Shown: positions 1 through 5,724 of the stretch, piece by piece
Position numbering within the stretch: the stretch's first letter is position 1
How the letters are laid out: each line of letters starts with the position of its first letter
Assembly: GCA_947306315.1 (NCBI GenBank)
Contig: CAMZGF010000017.1
Span: 1 to 12,258 of the forward strand
Source of the DNA: an uncultured Candidatus Saccharibacteria bacterium
GTDB taxonomy: Bacteria > Patescibacteriota > Saccharimonadia > Saccharimonadales > Saccharimonadaceae
Reading direction: 5' to 3'
Length of the DNA stretch: 12,258 nucleotides
The notes under the pieces: generated by a model
The model's input: the letters and a program-made list of their open reading frames with translations, nothing else
What the model was told of the DNA's origin: nothing
The model's database searches: none
Program-made: the position numbers and the translations under genes

Positions 1-272
1 TCCCAAATATTAAACATGATTGGAATATATTCAGGTATGACTTTTTTTACTTCACTTGGGATTGTTTTTAGTGCTTCTTTTATTGCTGGTCGATCAAAGC
101 CGATTACTTCGACGACAGAACCATCTTTTTGGTCGATACGGGTAACTGGGACGCTCCTGATTGTTTCATCTTCAGTAGCAGAGTGTTCCTCATATTTTAT
201 TCCTTGGCTATCAAGCCACTCCATAAGAGCATGGCAATAAATACATGTGTCAGTTGTATAGATTCTTATCAT
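1..272 (-). CDS. Glutaredoxin-like thiol-disulfide oxidoreductase (3'-truncated by the window edge)
   Basis: I translated this on the minus strand from an ATG at 272 down to the window edge: 90 full codons with no stop, so the C-terminus lies outside. The N-terminus is a beta strand (MIRIYTTD) leading into CIYC at residues 10-13, the CxxC redox site of the thioredoxin fold. A VPVT segment at 41-44 supplies the cis-proline expected opposite it, and an acidic GFDRP turn at 58-62 leads into a helix. This order fits glutaredoxins and NrdH-like redoxins, which reduce disulfides in the cytoplasm and can feed electrons to ribonucleotide reductase. The specific partner is not visible. At least 90 residues is slightly longer than a minimal NrdH (about 75), so a C-terminal extension is likely. 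There is no Shine-Dalgarno sequence; a -10 box ends 7 nt before the ATG, so the message is probably leaderless. It is divergent from recA. Confidence 0.8.
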   Translation of the reverse strand, partial: MIRIYTTDTCIYCHALMEWLDSQGIKYEEHSATEDETIRSVPVTRIDQKDGSVVEVIGFDRPAIKEALKTIPSEVKKVIPEYIPIMFNIW

Positions 273-279
273 TGTATCT

Positions 280-288
280 ATTATACCA
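280..288 (-). promoter_or_regulatory. Extended -10 promoter of the glutaredoxin-like gene
   Basis: On the minus strand this reads TGGTATAAT: a perfect TATAAT (280-285) with a TG one base upstream. No good -35 is seen. The usual start point, 7 nt after the hexamer, is base 273, one base before the ATG at 272. Confidence 0.65.
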
Positions 289-332
289 TAAAGGGGTAAT
301 CTTGGCGATTTAACCTTAGTGCTTATACTTGT

Positions 333-378
333 TTAGACAGAAAAAATTTGATAGTTTTAAAGTAAGGTTTCTGTCTAA
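333..378. repeat. 11-bp inverted repeat in the glutaredoxin/recA divergent region
   Basis: TTAGACAGAAA (333-343) is perfectly complemented by TTTCTGTCTAA (368-378), with 24 A/T-rich bases between. It lies 80-125 bp upstream of the recA -10 box. It could be paired operator half-sites for a regulator, or a hairpin if transcribed. Neither is proven, and there is no T-run making it a clear terminator. Confidence 0.5.
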
Positions 379-392
379 GTTCAAAAGCCAAC

Positions 393-409
393 GTTCGACT
401 CAAACGAAC
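393..409. promoter_or_regulatory. GTTCG-N7-CGAAC dyad upstream of recA (candidate operator)
   Basis: GTTCG at 393-397 and CGAAC at 405-409 form a perfect 5-bp dyad with a 7-bp centre, about 50 bp upstream of the recA -10 box. It uses the GTTC/GAAC letters of LexA half-sites, but in the opposite order and spacing from the Gram-positive SOS box and unlike the alphaproteobacterial direct repeat. It is therefore only a candidate damage-response operator. Confidence 0.3.
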
Positions 410-454
410 CGTAACTGAATCAGATATCCGACTCTTCATTTTTGGGGTGAAGAA

Positions 455-484
455 TGCTATAATATAAGTAATGTATTAGGAGGT
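455..484 (+). promoter_or_regulatory. recA extended -10 promoter and Shine-Dalgarno
   Basis: TGCTATAAT (455-463) is a perfect extended -10 box, with the start expected near A470. AGGAGGT (478-484) is a near-perfect ribosome binding site 4 nt before the ATG at 489. The -35 region (about 435-440) is poor. A 6-bp dyad TCTTCA/TGAAGA (433-438, 448-453) covers the -35 area and could be an operator. Confidence 0.75.
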
Positions 485-488
485 AAAA

Positions 489-1520
489 ATGGCAAAGTCC
501 GTTTCTGATAAGTCAAAAGAGACAGAAAAATCTGATGGAAAATCTGAGGCTCTAAAACTCGCTGTTGCACAGATTACAAAACAATTCGGCGAAGGTTCAA
601 TTATGAAACTCGGCGAAACAAAGAAAATTGATGTTGAGCTTATTCATTCTGGTTCGCTCAGTTTAGATTTAGCGCTTGGCGGCGGCTATCCTAAAGGCCG
701 TATTATTGAGATTTATGGTCCTGAATCATCTGGTAAGACTACCCTCGCGCTTCATGCAATTTCTGAAATACAAAAGACTGGTGGACAGGCTGCATTCATC
801 GATGCCGAGCACGCACTTGATCCAGCATACGCAAAACGTATCGGCGTAGATACTGACAATCTCCTTATCTCTCAGCCAGATAATGGCGAATCTGCACTTG
901 AGATTTGTGAAACGCTCGTTCGTTCAGGCGCAGTCGACCTCATCGTTGTCGACTCTGTTGCAGCGCTCGTTCCACAAGCTGAAATTGATGGCGATATGGG
1001 CGATGCACAGATGGGTCTTCAGGCTCGTTTGATGAGCCAGGCTATGCGTAAACTTACTGGTATTATTGCTAAGTCTAAAGCAACAGTTATCTTCATTAAC
1101 CAGATTCGTATGAAGATTGGCGTGATGTTTGGTAATCCTGAAACTACTACTGGTGGTAATGCGCTTAAATTCTACGCTTCAGTTCGTATTGATATTCGTC
1201 GCATCGGCCAGATTAAAGACGGTGAGAATATCTCCGGCAACAGAACGAAGATTAAGGTTGTTAAGAATAAGATCGCAGCACCATTCAGAACTGCAGAGTT
1301 CGACATTATGTATAACGAAGGTATCTCAAAGACTGGCGATATTCTCGATCTCGCTGTTCAATATGGTGTTATCGACAAGGCTGGTGCATTCCTTAAATAC
1401 AACGGCGAAACTATCGGCCAAGGCCGTGAAGCTGTAAAGAAGTTGTTTGCTGAGAAGCCAGAACTTATGGCTGAGATTGAAGCTAAGGTTCGCGAAAAAG
1501 CTGCAAATTCGGAGGAATAA
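489..1520 (+). CDS. recA: RecA recombinase
   Basis: RecA polymerises on single-stranded DNA and drives ATP-dependent homologous pairing and strand exchange; it also stimulates LexA-type autocleavage where such repressors exist. The 343-aa product has the full family architecture. Walker A GPESSGKT is at 77-84, the catalytic Glu in AEHALDP at residue 107, Walker B LIVVDS at 151-156, and DNA-binding loop L1 around PQAEIDGDMGD (162-172). Loop L2 runs from NQIRMKIG through NPETTTGGNALKF (204-228). The length is normal, with a slightly long, charged N-terminal tail (about 20 residues) and the usual acidic C-terminus. The start is fixed by the strong Shine-Dalgarno at 478-484. recX follows after 2 bp, and the recX ribosome binding site lies in the last recA codons, so the two form one transcription unit. 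Dyads upstream suggest regulation, but no recognised LexA box is present. Confidence 0.98.
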   Translation: MAKSVSDKSKETEKSDGKSEALKLAVAQITKQFGEGSIMKLGETKKIDVELIHSGSLSLDLALGGGYPKGRIIEIYGPESSGKTTLALHAISEIQKTGGQAAFIDAEHALDPAYAKRIGVDTDNLLISQPDNGESALEICETLVRSGAVDLIVVDSVAALVPQAEIDGDMGDAQMGLQARLMSQAMRKLTGIIAKSKATVIFINQIRMKIGVMFGNPETTTGGNALKFYASVRIDIRRIGQIKDGENISGNRTKIKVVKNKIAAPFRTAEFDIMYNEGISKTGDILDLAVQYGVIDKAGAFLKYNGETIGQGREAVKKLFAEKPELMAEIEAKVREKAANSEE

Positions 1521-1522
1521 TC

Positions 1523-2344
1523 TTGGAAGCGAAGAAAATCACCGACCTTCGGGTCGGTGTTCGCGACGAGAACCGAGTCAATGTTTTTCTTGATGGGAAA
1601 TTTGCTTTTTCGTTAACCATCGAGCAAGTTGCTGATTTTAAGTTAAAACGTGGTTCTATCCTTTCTGAAGCTGAGATTTCTAAAGTCCAGAAGGCTTCAG
1701 ACTTCGGCAAACTTTTTCAAAGATCATTAGAATATGCCCTGTCACGTCCTCATTCCGAGAGGGAGATTCGCGACTACTTGAAGCGTAAAAAAATGAAGCG
1801 CGAGATCGAGCAGAAACGTTACGATTCATTTTTGGAACGACTAGAAAATGACGAAGAATATCGCGAGAAGGTTCGCGAGATCCGTTCGAACGTACGCGAG
1901 AAAAATAAGAAGTTATCTGAAAAAGATTTTACAGAAGATAACCGTTTTGAATACGTCGGACGAGCAAAAACCGGGCTTCCAACAAAACCTGGGGCTGCGT
2001 TCTCCGATGAGGATATCGATACTGTAATTGCGAAGCTTATCAACCTTAAAATTATTGACGATGAGAATTTCGCAAGGTTTTTTGTTTCAAATCGAAATCA
2101 AATCAAAGGCGCTTCGGAGAAAAAACTACGTATGGAGCTTCAGAAAAAAGGAGTTTCCGAAGCAATTATCCGTGAAGTTTTATCAGAGGATGAATTTGGA
2201 GAAAAGATTCGCGATGATAAAGTCGAAATCATGAAGATGATCGAGAAAAAGCGTCGCCGCGGATACGACGACGCTAAACTTACGCAATATTTAGCTAGAC
2301 AAGGCTTTTCTTACGATTTAATTCGGGAAAGCTTAAAAGGCTAG
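1523..2344 (+). CDS. recX: RecX-family regulator of RecA
   Basis: RecX binds RecA filaments and modulates their growth and activities. The 273-aa product matches in layout: an N-terminal ITDLRVGV...VFLDGKFAFSL segment (6-32) like the long Gram-positive RecX proteins; a three-helix unit with RPHSEREIRDYLKRK (75-89); a second unit IIDDENFARFFVSNR (177-191); and a third unit from about 232 ending in YLARQGF (256-262). Between the first and second units lies a highly charged, coiled-coil-like insertion (about 90-160, rich in E, K and R) not usual in short RecX proteins. The start is TTG at 1523: GGAGG at 1511-1515, inside recA, is spaced 7 nt from it, and the next ATG is far into the domain. A perfect UUCG hairpin occupies codons 6-13. 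The TAG stop overlaps the stop of the convergent gene. Confidence 0.9.
   Translation: MEAKKITDLRVGVRDENRVNVFLDGKFAFSLTIEQVADFKLKRGSILSEAEISKVQKASDFGKLFQRSLEYALSRPHSEREIRDYLKRKKMKREIEQKRYDSFLERLENDEEYREKVREIRSNVREKNKKLSEKDFTEDNRFEYVGRAKTGLPTKPGAAFSDEDIDTVIAKLINLKIIDDENFARFFVSNRNQIKGASEKKLRMELQKKGVSEAIIREVLSEDEFGEKIRDDKVEIMKMIEKKRRRGYDDAKLTQYLARQGFSYDLIRESLKG
1540..1559 (+). promoter_or_regulatory. UUCG-capped RNA hairpin in recX codons 6-13
   Basis: CACCGACC (1540-1547) and GGTCGGTG (1552-1559) pair perfectly over 8 bp around a TTCG loop closed by C-G, the exceptionally stable cUUCGg tetraloop. It begins 17 nt after the first base of the recX start codon and 20 nt after the recA stop. There is no T-run after it, so it is not a classical terminator. 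A translational or RNA-stability brake on recX relative to recA is the likely role (inference). Confidence 0.6.
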
Positions 2345-3705
2345 TTAGCGACACACCGTATAGCTAATCCCCAAGTTTTAGCAGCACGGTTGTCTGTACT
2401 GACGGAGGAGCCTGATTTATATATGCCCATAGACCATGCAGCGGAATTATCCATGCTAGAAGATGACCAAAAATGGCCACTGGTCGTTTCTCCGGCGTTA
2501 TTTACCGATAGGCGGTTTTCAAATATTCTGCTTGAATAGATAAAACCTGGCGCACCCATCATAAGTTCTAGAGAATCATAATAACTACGAAGGATTTTAA
2601 AATCACTAGAAGACTCGCGCGTTGTCGGAAGCCTCCAGCCCTTAGGGCAAATATCCCTTGGCGAATTTCCACTAGTCACATTATCTGTTCCCCATCCTGC
2701 AGTTGCAGTATAGAAGGTATAGTAGCCACCATACGTACTATCGAGATATGCATCATTTGTATTTTGCGCGTTAAAACCACTAATTGAGCTTGCTGGAATA
2801 GTCCAAGTCTCGCCCGACTGGAGATTCGAATCTGCGGCAGAAATGGTTTTATTAACAATTCTAAGATTTTCGGTCATCCAGCATTTGCCATCAGCAAGTT
2901 TTTTTATCACATATGTGTTATTATTATAGCCGCGATTATCAGCAAGAGTTGTCTGAGGGACAAGATCCCCATAAAATATATTGTCAGCCGTACCAACATT
3001 TGCATCCTTTGTCGGAGTATAAGTATCTGCACAGTACACTGACAAATTTGGATCTTGCATACTTGTTAGCTCGATAAGTCTATTAGCGTGTGGTACTGGC
3101 GATTCGTGTGCTAGAACCGAGAACACGATATTCTTCGAGTAAGTCCCCGAAGGAAGACTACTTGAAATTTTCGTGCCAATATAAACAGTGTTATTTTGCT
3201 CCGCCGCCGATGGAAAGTGATCAATATCTCTTAGTTGAATTTGGTTAGCCGCAGTAGGAATTTTCAGAAACTCTATATTATCAAGAGAATAACCCCATTT
3301 TTCTTTCGCCATGGTAGCGCTAGTTACAGCCCCTTCGAAATCCGAAGAGATAACATTAGGGATACTAGGATTTGAATGAACCATATCAGTATCATTATTT
3401 TCTGAGCTGAAATAAAGCTCGTAGCCACCAGTGCTGTTCGTCTTAACAGTTGCGATGATTGGGCTTGATCGAAAAACACCGTCATTGGTTGGGGCAATAT
3501 TAAATACTAAATTATTTGTATCGAGAGTAACCGATGCAACTGGATTAATCGTAGCCGAAATTTCAGTAGTCTGATTGTCATCCGCGTGGGAGCCAATGAT
3601 TGGTGACCAAATATAGACTGCAGTTGTAGCAACAAGAAGGGATGATGCAAAAATCCCAATCTTAGTTGGCATGTCTAAAATAATTTTCCTCGAAACTTTT
3701 TTCAT
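2341..3705 (-). CDS. Secreted FISUMP-domain surface protein
   Basis: The 454-aa product begins with a basic N-terminus and a hydrophobic stretch (about 14-36), ending in GSHA|DD at 38-43, a plausible signal peptidase I site, so it is probably exported. Residues 45-200 form a beta-rich, Thr/Ser/Asn-rich N-terminal domain (ISATINPVASVTLDT...). Residues 220-454 match the Fibrobacter succinogenes major paralogous (FISUMP) domain: IKKLADGKCWMTENL (267-281), DICPKGWRLPT (351-361), HFWSSSS (411-417) and GLAIRCV (446-452). Cys 225, 275, 353 and 451 may form disulfides. The domain's biochemical role is unknown; in host-associated CPR bacteria a surface or adhesion role is plausible but inferred. ATG at 3705 is the start; it lacks a strong Shine-Dalgarno (GGG 11 nt upstream). 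It is convergent with recX, and the two TAG stops overlap as CTAG. Confidence 0.8.
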   Translation of the reverse strand: MKKVSRKIILDMPTKIGIFASSLLVATTAVYIWSPIIGSHADDNQTTEISATINPVASVTLDTNNLVFNIAPTNDGVFRSSPIIATVKTNSTGGYELYFSSENNDTDMVHSNPSIPNVISSDFEGAVTSATMAKEKWGYSLDNIEFLKIPTAANQIQLRDIDHFPSAAEQNNTVYIGTKISSSLPSGTYSKNIVFSVLAHESPVPHANRLIELTSMQDPNLSVYCADTYTPTKDANVGTADNIFYGDLVPQTTLADNRGYNNNTYVIKKLADGKCWMTENLRIVNKTISAADSNLQSGETWTIPASSISGFNAQNTNDAYLDSTYGGYYTFYTATAGWGTDNVTSGNSPRDICPKGWRLPTTRESSSDFKILRSYYDSLELMMGAPGFIYSSRIFENRLSVNNAGETTSGHFWSSSSMDNSAAWSMGIYKSGSSVSTDNRAAKTWGLAIRCVAN

Positions 3706-3706
3706 C

Positions 3707-3741
3707 GCTAAAATGACCCTTTATCCTGGGTCTATTTTAGC
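3707..3741. promoter_or_regulatory. Imperfect palindrome spanning the -10 box and leader of the FISUMP gene
   Basis: Arms 3707-3719 (GCTAAAATGACCC) and 3728-3741 (GGGTCTATTTTAGC) are complementary over 13 pairs with one bulged base, around the 8-nt centre TTTATCCT. The right arm contains the -10 box (minus-strand TAAAAT, 3734-3739) and the left arm ends one base before the start codon. It fits a repressor operator, or an RNA hairpin closing the translation start if transcription begins further upstream. Confidence 0.55.
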
Positions 3742-3763
3742 ATAAGCATAACTTAAAAATCAA
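3734..3763 (-). promoter_or_regulatory. Promoter of the FISUMP gene
   Basis: On the minus strand TTGATT (3758-3763) is separated by 18 bp from TAAAAT (3734-3739), which carries an extended TGC. The predicted start is near 3727, giving a leader of about 22 nt. Confidence 0.55.
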
Positions 3764-3768
3764 ATTAT

Positions 3769-4470
3769 TTAAGCAGCGTTTGTGAAGACGTTGACGACAT
3801 CGTCTAGATCATCAACTGCGTCGAGAAGTTTCTCAACTTTTTCTTCATCTTCGCCTTCTACGGGAACAGTTGTGTTTGGAACATACTTAAGTTCAGCTGA
3901 GGTTACGGTCATGCCAGCATCGATTAAATTCTGGCGAACTTTCATAAGATCAGTCTGAGCAGTGATAATTTCGATACCATCTTCTTCTTCAGATGCATCT
4001 TCAGCGCCAGCCTCAAGAGCAGTCATGAGAGCTTCTTCGCCTTTATCAGAAATGAAGATTACGCCTTTATGTGAGAATTGGAACATGACAGAACCAGGGT
4101 CAGCCATACGGCCACCGTTTTTATCGAGAGTATGACGAACCTCAGGCATTGTGCGGTTCTTATTATCAGTTGCAACTTCAATAATGATACCAACACCTGC
4201 TGGGCCATAAGCTTCATAGGTTTCTTCGATCATAGCTGCAGCGTTCTTATCAGCTGCGCGTGCAATTGCGCGTTCGATATTTGCTTTTGGCATGTTTGCG
4301 TGACGCGCTTTTTCAAGAACCATTGCGAGAGATGGGTTCATTGCTGGATCTTGGCCGGCACGAGCTGCAATAGCGATCTGGTTTCCGATTTTTGTGAAGA
4401 GAGCACCACGTTTTGCATCAACGACTGCTTTTTGACGCTTGGTGGTTTCCCATTTACTGTGTCCTGACAT
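3769..4470 (-). CDS. yebC: YebC/TACO1-family protein (translation factor or transcriptional regulator)
   Basis: The 233-aa product has the YebC hallmark N-terminus MSGHSKW followed by KRQKAVVDAKRGALFTKI (11-28), the ARAGQDPAMN segment (36-45), a KANIERAI helix (62-69), and the YEAYGPAGVGIIIEVATDN core (85-103) with KNGGRMADPGSV (117-128). Family length is about 240-250 aa, so this is full length. The family was long annotated as a transcriptional regulator; newer work links YebC proteins to relieving ribosome stalling at difficult motifs, so the exact role here is open. The gene often sits beside ruvCAB in bacteria, and here it follows ruvA on the same strand after 126 bp, with its own strong promoter. 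AAGGA lies 5 nt before the ATG at 4470. Confidence 0.93.
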   Translation of the reverse strand: MSGHSKWETTKRQKAVVDAKRGALFTKIGNQIAIAARAGQDPAMNPSLAMVLEKARHANMPKANIERAIARAADKNAAAMIEETYEAYGPAGVGIIIEVATDNKNRTMPEVRHTLDKNGGRMADPGSVMFQFSHKGVIFISDKGEEALMTALEAGAEDASEEEDGIEIITAQTDLMKVRQNLIDAGMTVTSAELKYVPNTTVPVEGEDEEKVEKLLDAVDDLDDVVNVFTNAA

Positions 4471-4502
4471 AAATTCCTTAATTTTTAAATCTTATTTATT
4501 AT

Positions 4503-4511
4503 ATTATAACA
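4503..4511 (-). promoter_or_regulatory. Second, proximal extended -10 upstream of yebC
   Basis: On the minus strand TGTTATAAT (4503-4511), with another overlapping TATAAT at 4498-4503, predicts a start about 25 nt before the yebC ATG. It lies downstream of the 4517-4536 hairpin, so it would serve yebC even if that hairpin terminates. There is no good -35, and A/T-rich chance matches are possible. Confidence 0.4.
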
Positions 4512-4536
4512 TAAAAGCTACTCTTTTACGAGTAGC
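4512..4536 (-). terminator. Hairpin with short U-tract between ruvA and yebC (terminator or 5'-leader hairpin)
   Basis: GCTACTC (4517-4523) pairs with GAGTAGC (4530-4536) around a 6-nt loop; on the minus strand the stem is followed by TTTTA. It may end the prepilin-ruvA transcript. The strong promoter at 4553-4581 fires just upstream, however, so the hairpin also sits at about +11 to +30 of the yebC leader, where it could attenuate or stabilise that RNA. Confidence 0.55.
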
Positions 4537-4552
4537 AATAATCTATAATTCT

Positions 4553-4581
4553 ATTATAGCACATTATACTGTAAAAGTCAA
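4553..4581 (-). promoter_or_regulatory. Near-consensus sigma-70 promoter for yebC
   Basis: On the minus strand TTGACT (4576-4581), a 17-bp spacer and a perfect TATAAT (4553-4558) with an extended TGTGC. This is the best -35/-10 pair in the window. The start is near 4546, giving a 75-nt leader to yebC. The box is also half of a perfect dyad, CTATAAT-TCT-ATTATAG (4543-4559). Confidence 0.7.
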
Positions 4582-4596
4582 GAACACGGCGCACCC

Positions 4597-5178
4597 TTAC
4601 CTCTTTAGAGCAGCCTTGATTCTCTCTTCTACACTGAGGTTCTTATCTACTTTTTCAAGCGCTTCGGTTGCTTCCTTTAAAGGAAAACCAAGCGCAATAA
4701 GGGCATCGAGCGCCTCATCCTTTTCTGGCTTAGTGCCATTTTCTGGTTTGAAGATTTCAGTAGTACCAACATGAGATGGAAGCCCAACCTTGTCGCGAAG
4801 ATCGACAATAACACGTTCTGCTGATTTTTTACCAACTCCGGATGCTTTCGAAACGAATGTAACATCAGCGTTTGCAATAGCGTTTCGGACATCCTCTGGA
4901 GACGCTAAGCTGAGAATTGCCATACCAGCTTTTGGGCCAATCCCATTAACAGAGATGAGTAATTCAAAAAGCTTTTTTGCAGCGAGACTCGAGAAACCAT
5001 AGAGATCTTCCCCATTTTCGCGGACAGAATGATGGGTATAGAATTTTTCGGTCTCACCAACGGTAATGGAATCGAAATCGAGAGCGGTCAGAGCGATTTC
5101 GTATCCAACACCGTTTACATCAACAATCGCAGAATTATCGAATTTCTCTGCGATTTCACCTTTGATATGCGCAATCAT
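4597..5178 (-). CDS. ruvA: Holliday junction branch migration complex subunit RuvA
   Basis: RuvA binds four-way DNA junctions as a tetramer and loads the RuvB motor. The 193-aa product has the three expected parts. The OB-fold domain starts MIAHIKGEI and ends near residue 62 (ENGEDLYGF). Two helix-hairpin-helix motifs follow: VNGIGPKAG (77-85) and ASGVGKKSA (112-120), the latter leading into ERVIVDLRDK. After a flexible linker (about 131-152) comes a C-terminal UBA-like domain III (about 153-193, ALIALGFPLKEA) that contacts RuvB. The ATG overlaps the stop of the upstream prepilin gene by one base (TAATG), and the Shine-Dalgarno is weak (GAGA), which implies translational coupling. ruvB and ruvC lie elsewhere in the window rather than adjacent. 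Confidence 0.97.
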   Translation of the reverse strand: MIAHIKGEIAEKFDNSAIVDVNGVGYEIALTALDFDSITVGETEKFYTHHSVRENGEDLYGFSSLAAKKLFELLISVNGIGPKAGMAILSLASPEDVRNAIANADVTFVSKASGVGKKSAERVIVDLRDKVGLPSHVGTTEIFKPENGTKPEKDEALDALIALGFPLKEATEALEKVDKNLSVEERIKAALKR

Positions 5179-5570
5179 TATCTATTCTCACGATTTTTCT
5201 TAACGTATTCGTCTTCTTTTTCAAGAATAGCGCGAAGAGTGTATTCTTTGCATTTTGCGTTTTCACAGTTTGCAGGTTCGTAGACGAGTGTGCTGCCATC
5301 TTTCCCGAGATTAATACCATATGGATCGGTAAAGAGTTGTGGGTCCATAACAGTTAGGTTCTCTTCAGAAATTTCTTCTGGGTAGTAGCCGTTATCAGTA
5401 TAGAAACTTTCCTCAAGGGCATAGTACATTGCATTAATGGCTTCCTTTCTTTGTTCGTCGCGGTGCATTGCATCAGTGTTGATTTTTTGGATGAAGAACA
5501 AGACGACGAGGAGCGTTGCGAAAACGATTACGACGGCTAGTTCAATAATAGTAAAACCTCTTCTTTTCAT
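5178..5570 (-). CDS. Type IV prepilin / pseudopilin-like protein
   Basis: With the ATG at 5570 the product is 130 aa and starts MKRRGFTIIELAVVIVFATL. This is a class III prepilin leader: a short basic peptide, Gly5|Phe6 for the prepilin peptidase, Glu10 at position +5 of the mature form, then a hydrophobic helix for membrane anchoring and pilus assembly. The soluble part has NGYYPEEI (about 56-63) and DPYGINLGKDG (about 81-91), as in short pilins, plus two close cysteines (NCENAKC). It may be a pilus subunit for adhesion, motility or DNA uptake; which one cannot be read from sequence. An upstream in-frame ATG at 5594 is rejected because the promoter -10 at 5577-5582 would lie inside it and the leader would be unusual. 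The predicted mRNA is leaderless. The stop overlaps the ruvA start. Confidence 0.85.
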   Translation of the reverse strand: MKRRGFTIIELAVVIVFATLLVVLFFIQKINTDAMHRDEQRKEAINAMYYALEESFYTDNGYYPEEISEENLTVMDPQLFTDPYGINLGKDGSTLVYEPANCENAKCKEYTLRAILEKEDEYVKKNRENR

Positions 5571-5576
5571 AAGATA

Positions 5577-5605
5577 ATTATAGCACACCAACACGCTTTA
5601 CAACA
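5577..5605 (-). promoter_or_regulatory. Promoter of the prepilin-ruvA operon
   Basis: On the minus strand TGTGCTATAAT, with the hexamer at 5577-5582. Exactly 6 nt separate it from the ATG, so the predicted start is the A of the ATG. A TTGTAA at 5598-5603 (15-bp spacing) is a possible weak -35. It overlaps the -35 of the divergent tRNA promoter. Confidence 0.65.
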
Positions 5606-5625
5606 GGTGAAAAATTTGTTATAAT
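5597..5625 (+). promoter_or_regulatory. tRNA-Ser promoter
   Basis: TTTACA (5597-5602), 17-bp spacer, TATAAT (5620-5625) with an extended TGT. The predicted start at 5632-5633 coincides with the mature 5' end of the tRNA. Confidence 0.7.
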
Positions 5626-5632
5626 AGCGCAT

Positions 5633-5718
5633 GGAAGGGTGGCCGAGTGGTTGATGGCACTGGTCTTGAAAACCAGCAAGTTAACGCTTCGCAGGTTCGA
5701 ATCCTGTCCCTTCCGCCA
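5633..5718 (+). tRNA. tRNA-Ser (anticodon UGA)
   Basis: The acceptor stem GGAAGGG (5633-5639) pairs with CCCTTCC (5708-5714). The discriminator is G5715, with encoded CCA at 5716-5718. The anticodon stem CTGGT/ACCAG (5660-5664, 5672-5676) holds loop CTTGAAA with anticodon TGA at 5667-5669. The T-loop TTCGAAT and a long variable arm (AAG...CTT) confirm a class II serine tRNA reading UCN codons. Confidence 0.96.
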
Positions 5719-5724
5719 TTTTTT

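Noticed and set aside
16..240. Plus-strand reading frame of 74 codons at the left edge
   Set aside because: It is antisense to the glutaredoxin-like gene, whose CxxC and cis-Pro features make the minus strand the coding one; the plus product is low complexity without family features.
393..409. Calling the GTTCG/CGAAC dyad a LexA box
   Set aside because: Half-site order and spacing do not match the known Gram-positive or alphaproteobacterial consensus; it is kept only as a candidate operator.
1129..1437. Second reading frame inside recA (102 codons)
   Set aside because: It is a frame-shifted shadow of conserved RecA sequence with no start signals of its own.
4078..4774. Plus-strand frames antisense to yebC and ruvA
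   Set aside because: Both minus-strand genes are fully conserved; the antisense frames are Cys/Ser/Phe-rich shadows without ribosome binding sites.
5571..5594. Longer prepilin with ATG start at 5594
   Set aside because: The added codons overlap the extended -10 box, and the basic leader MKRRG directly before FTIIE is the standard prepilin form.
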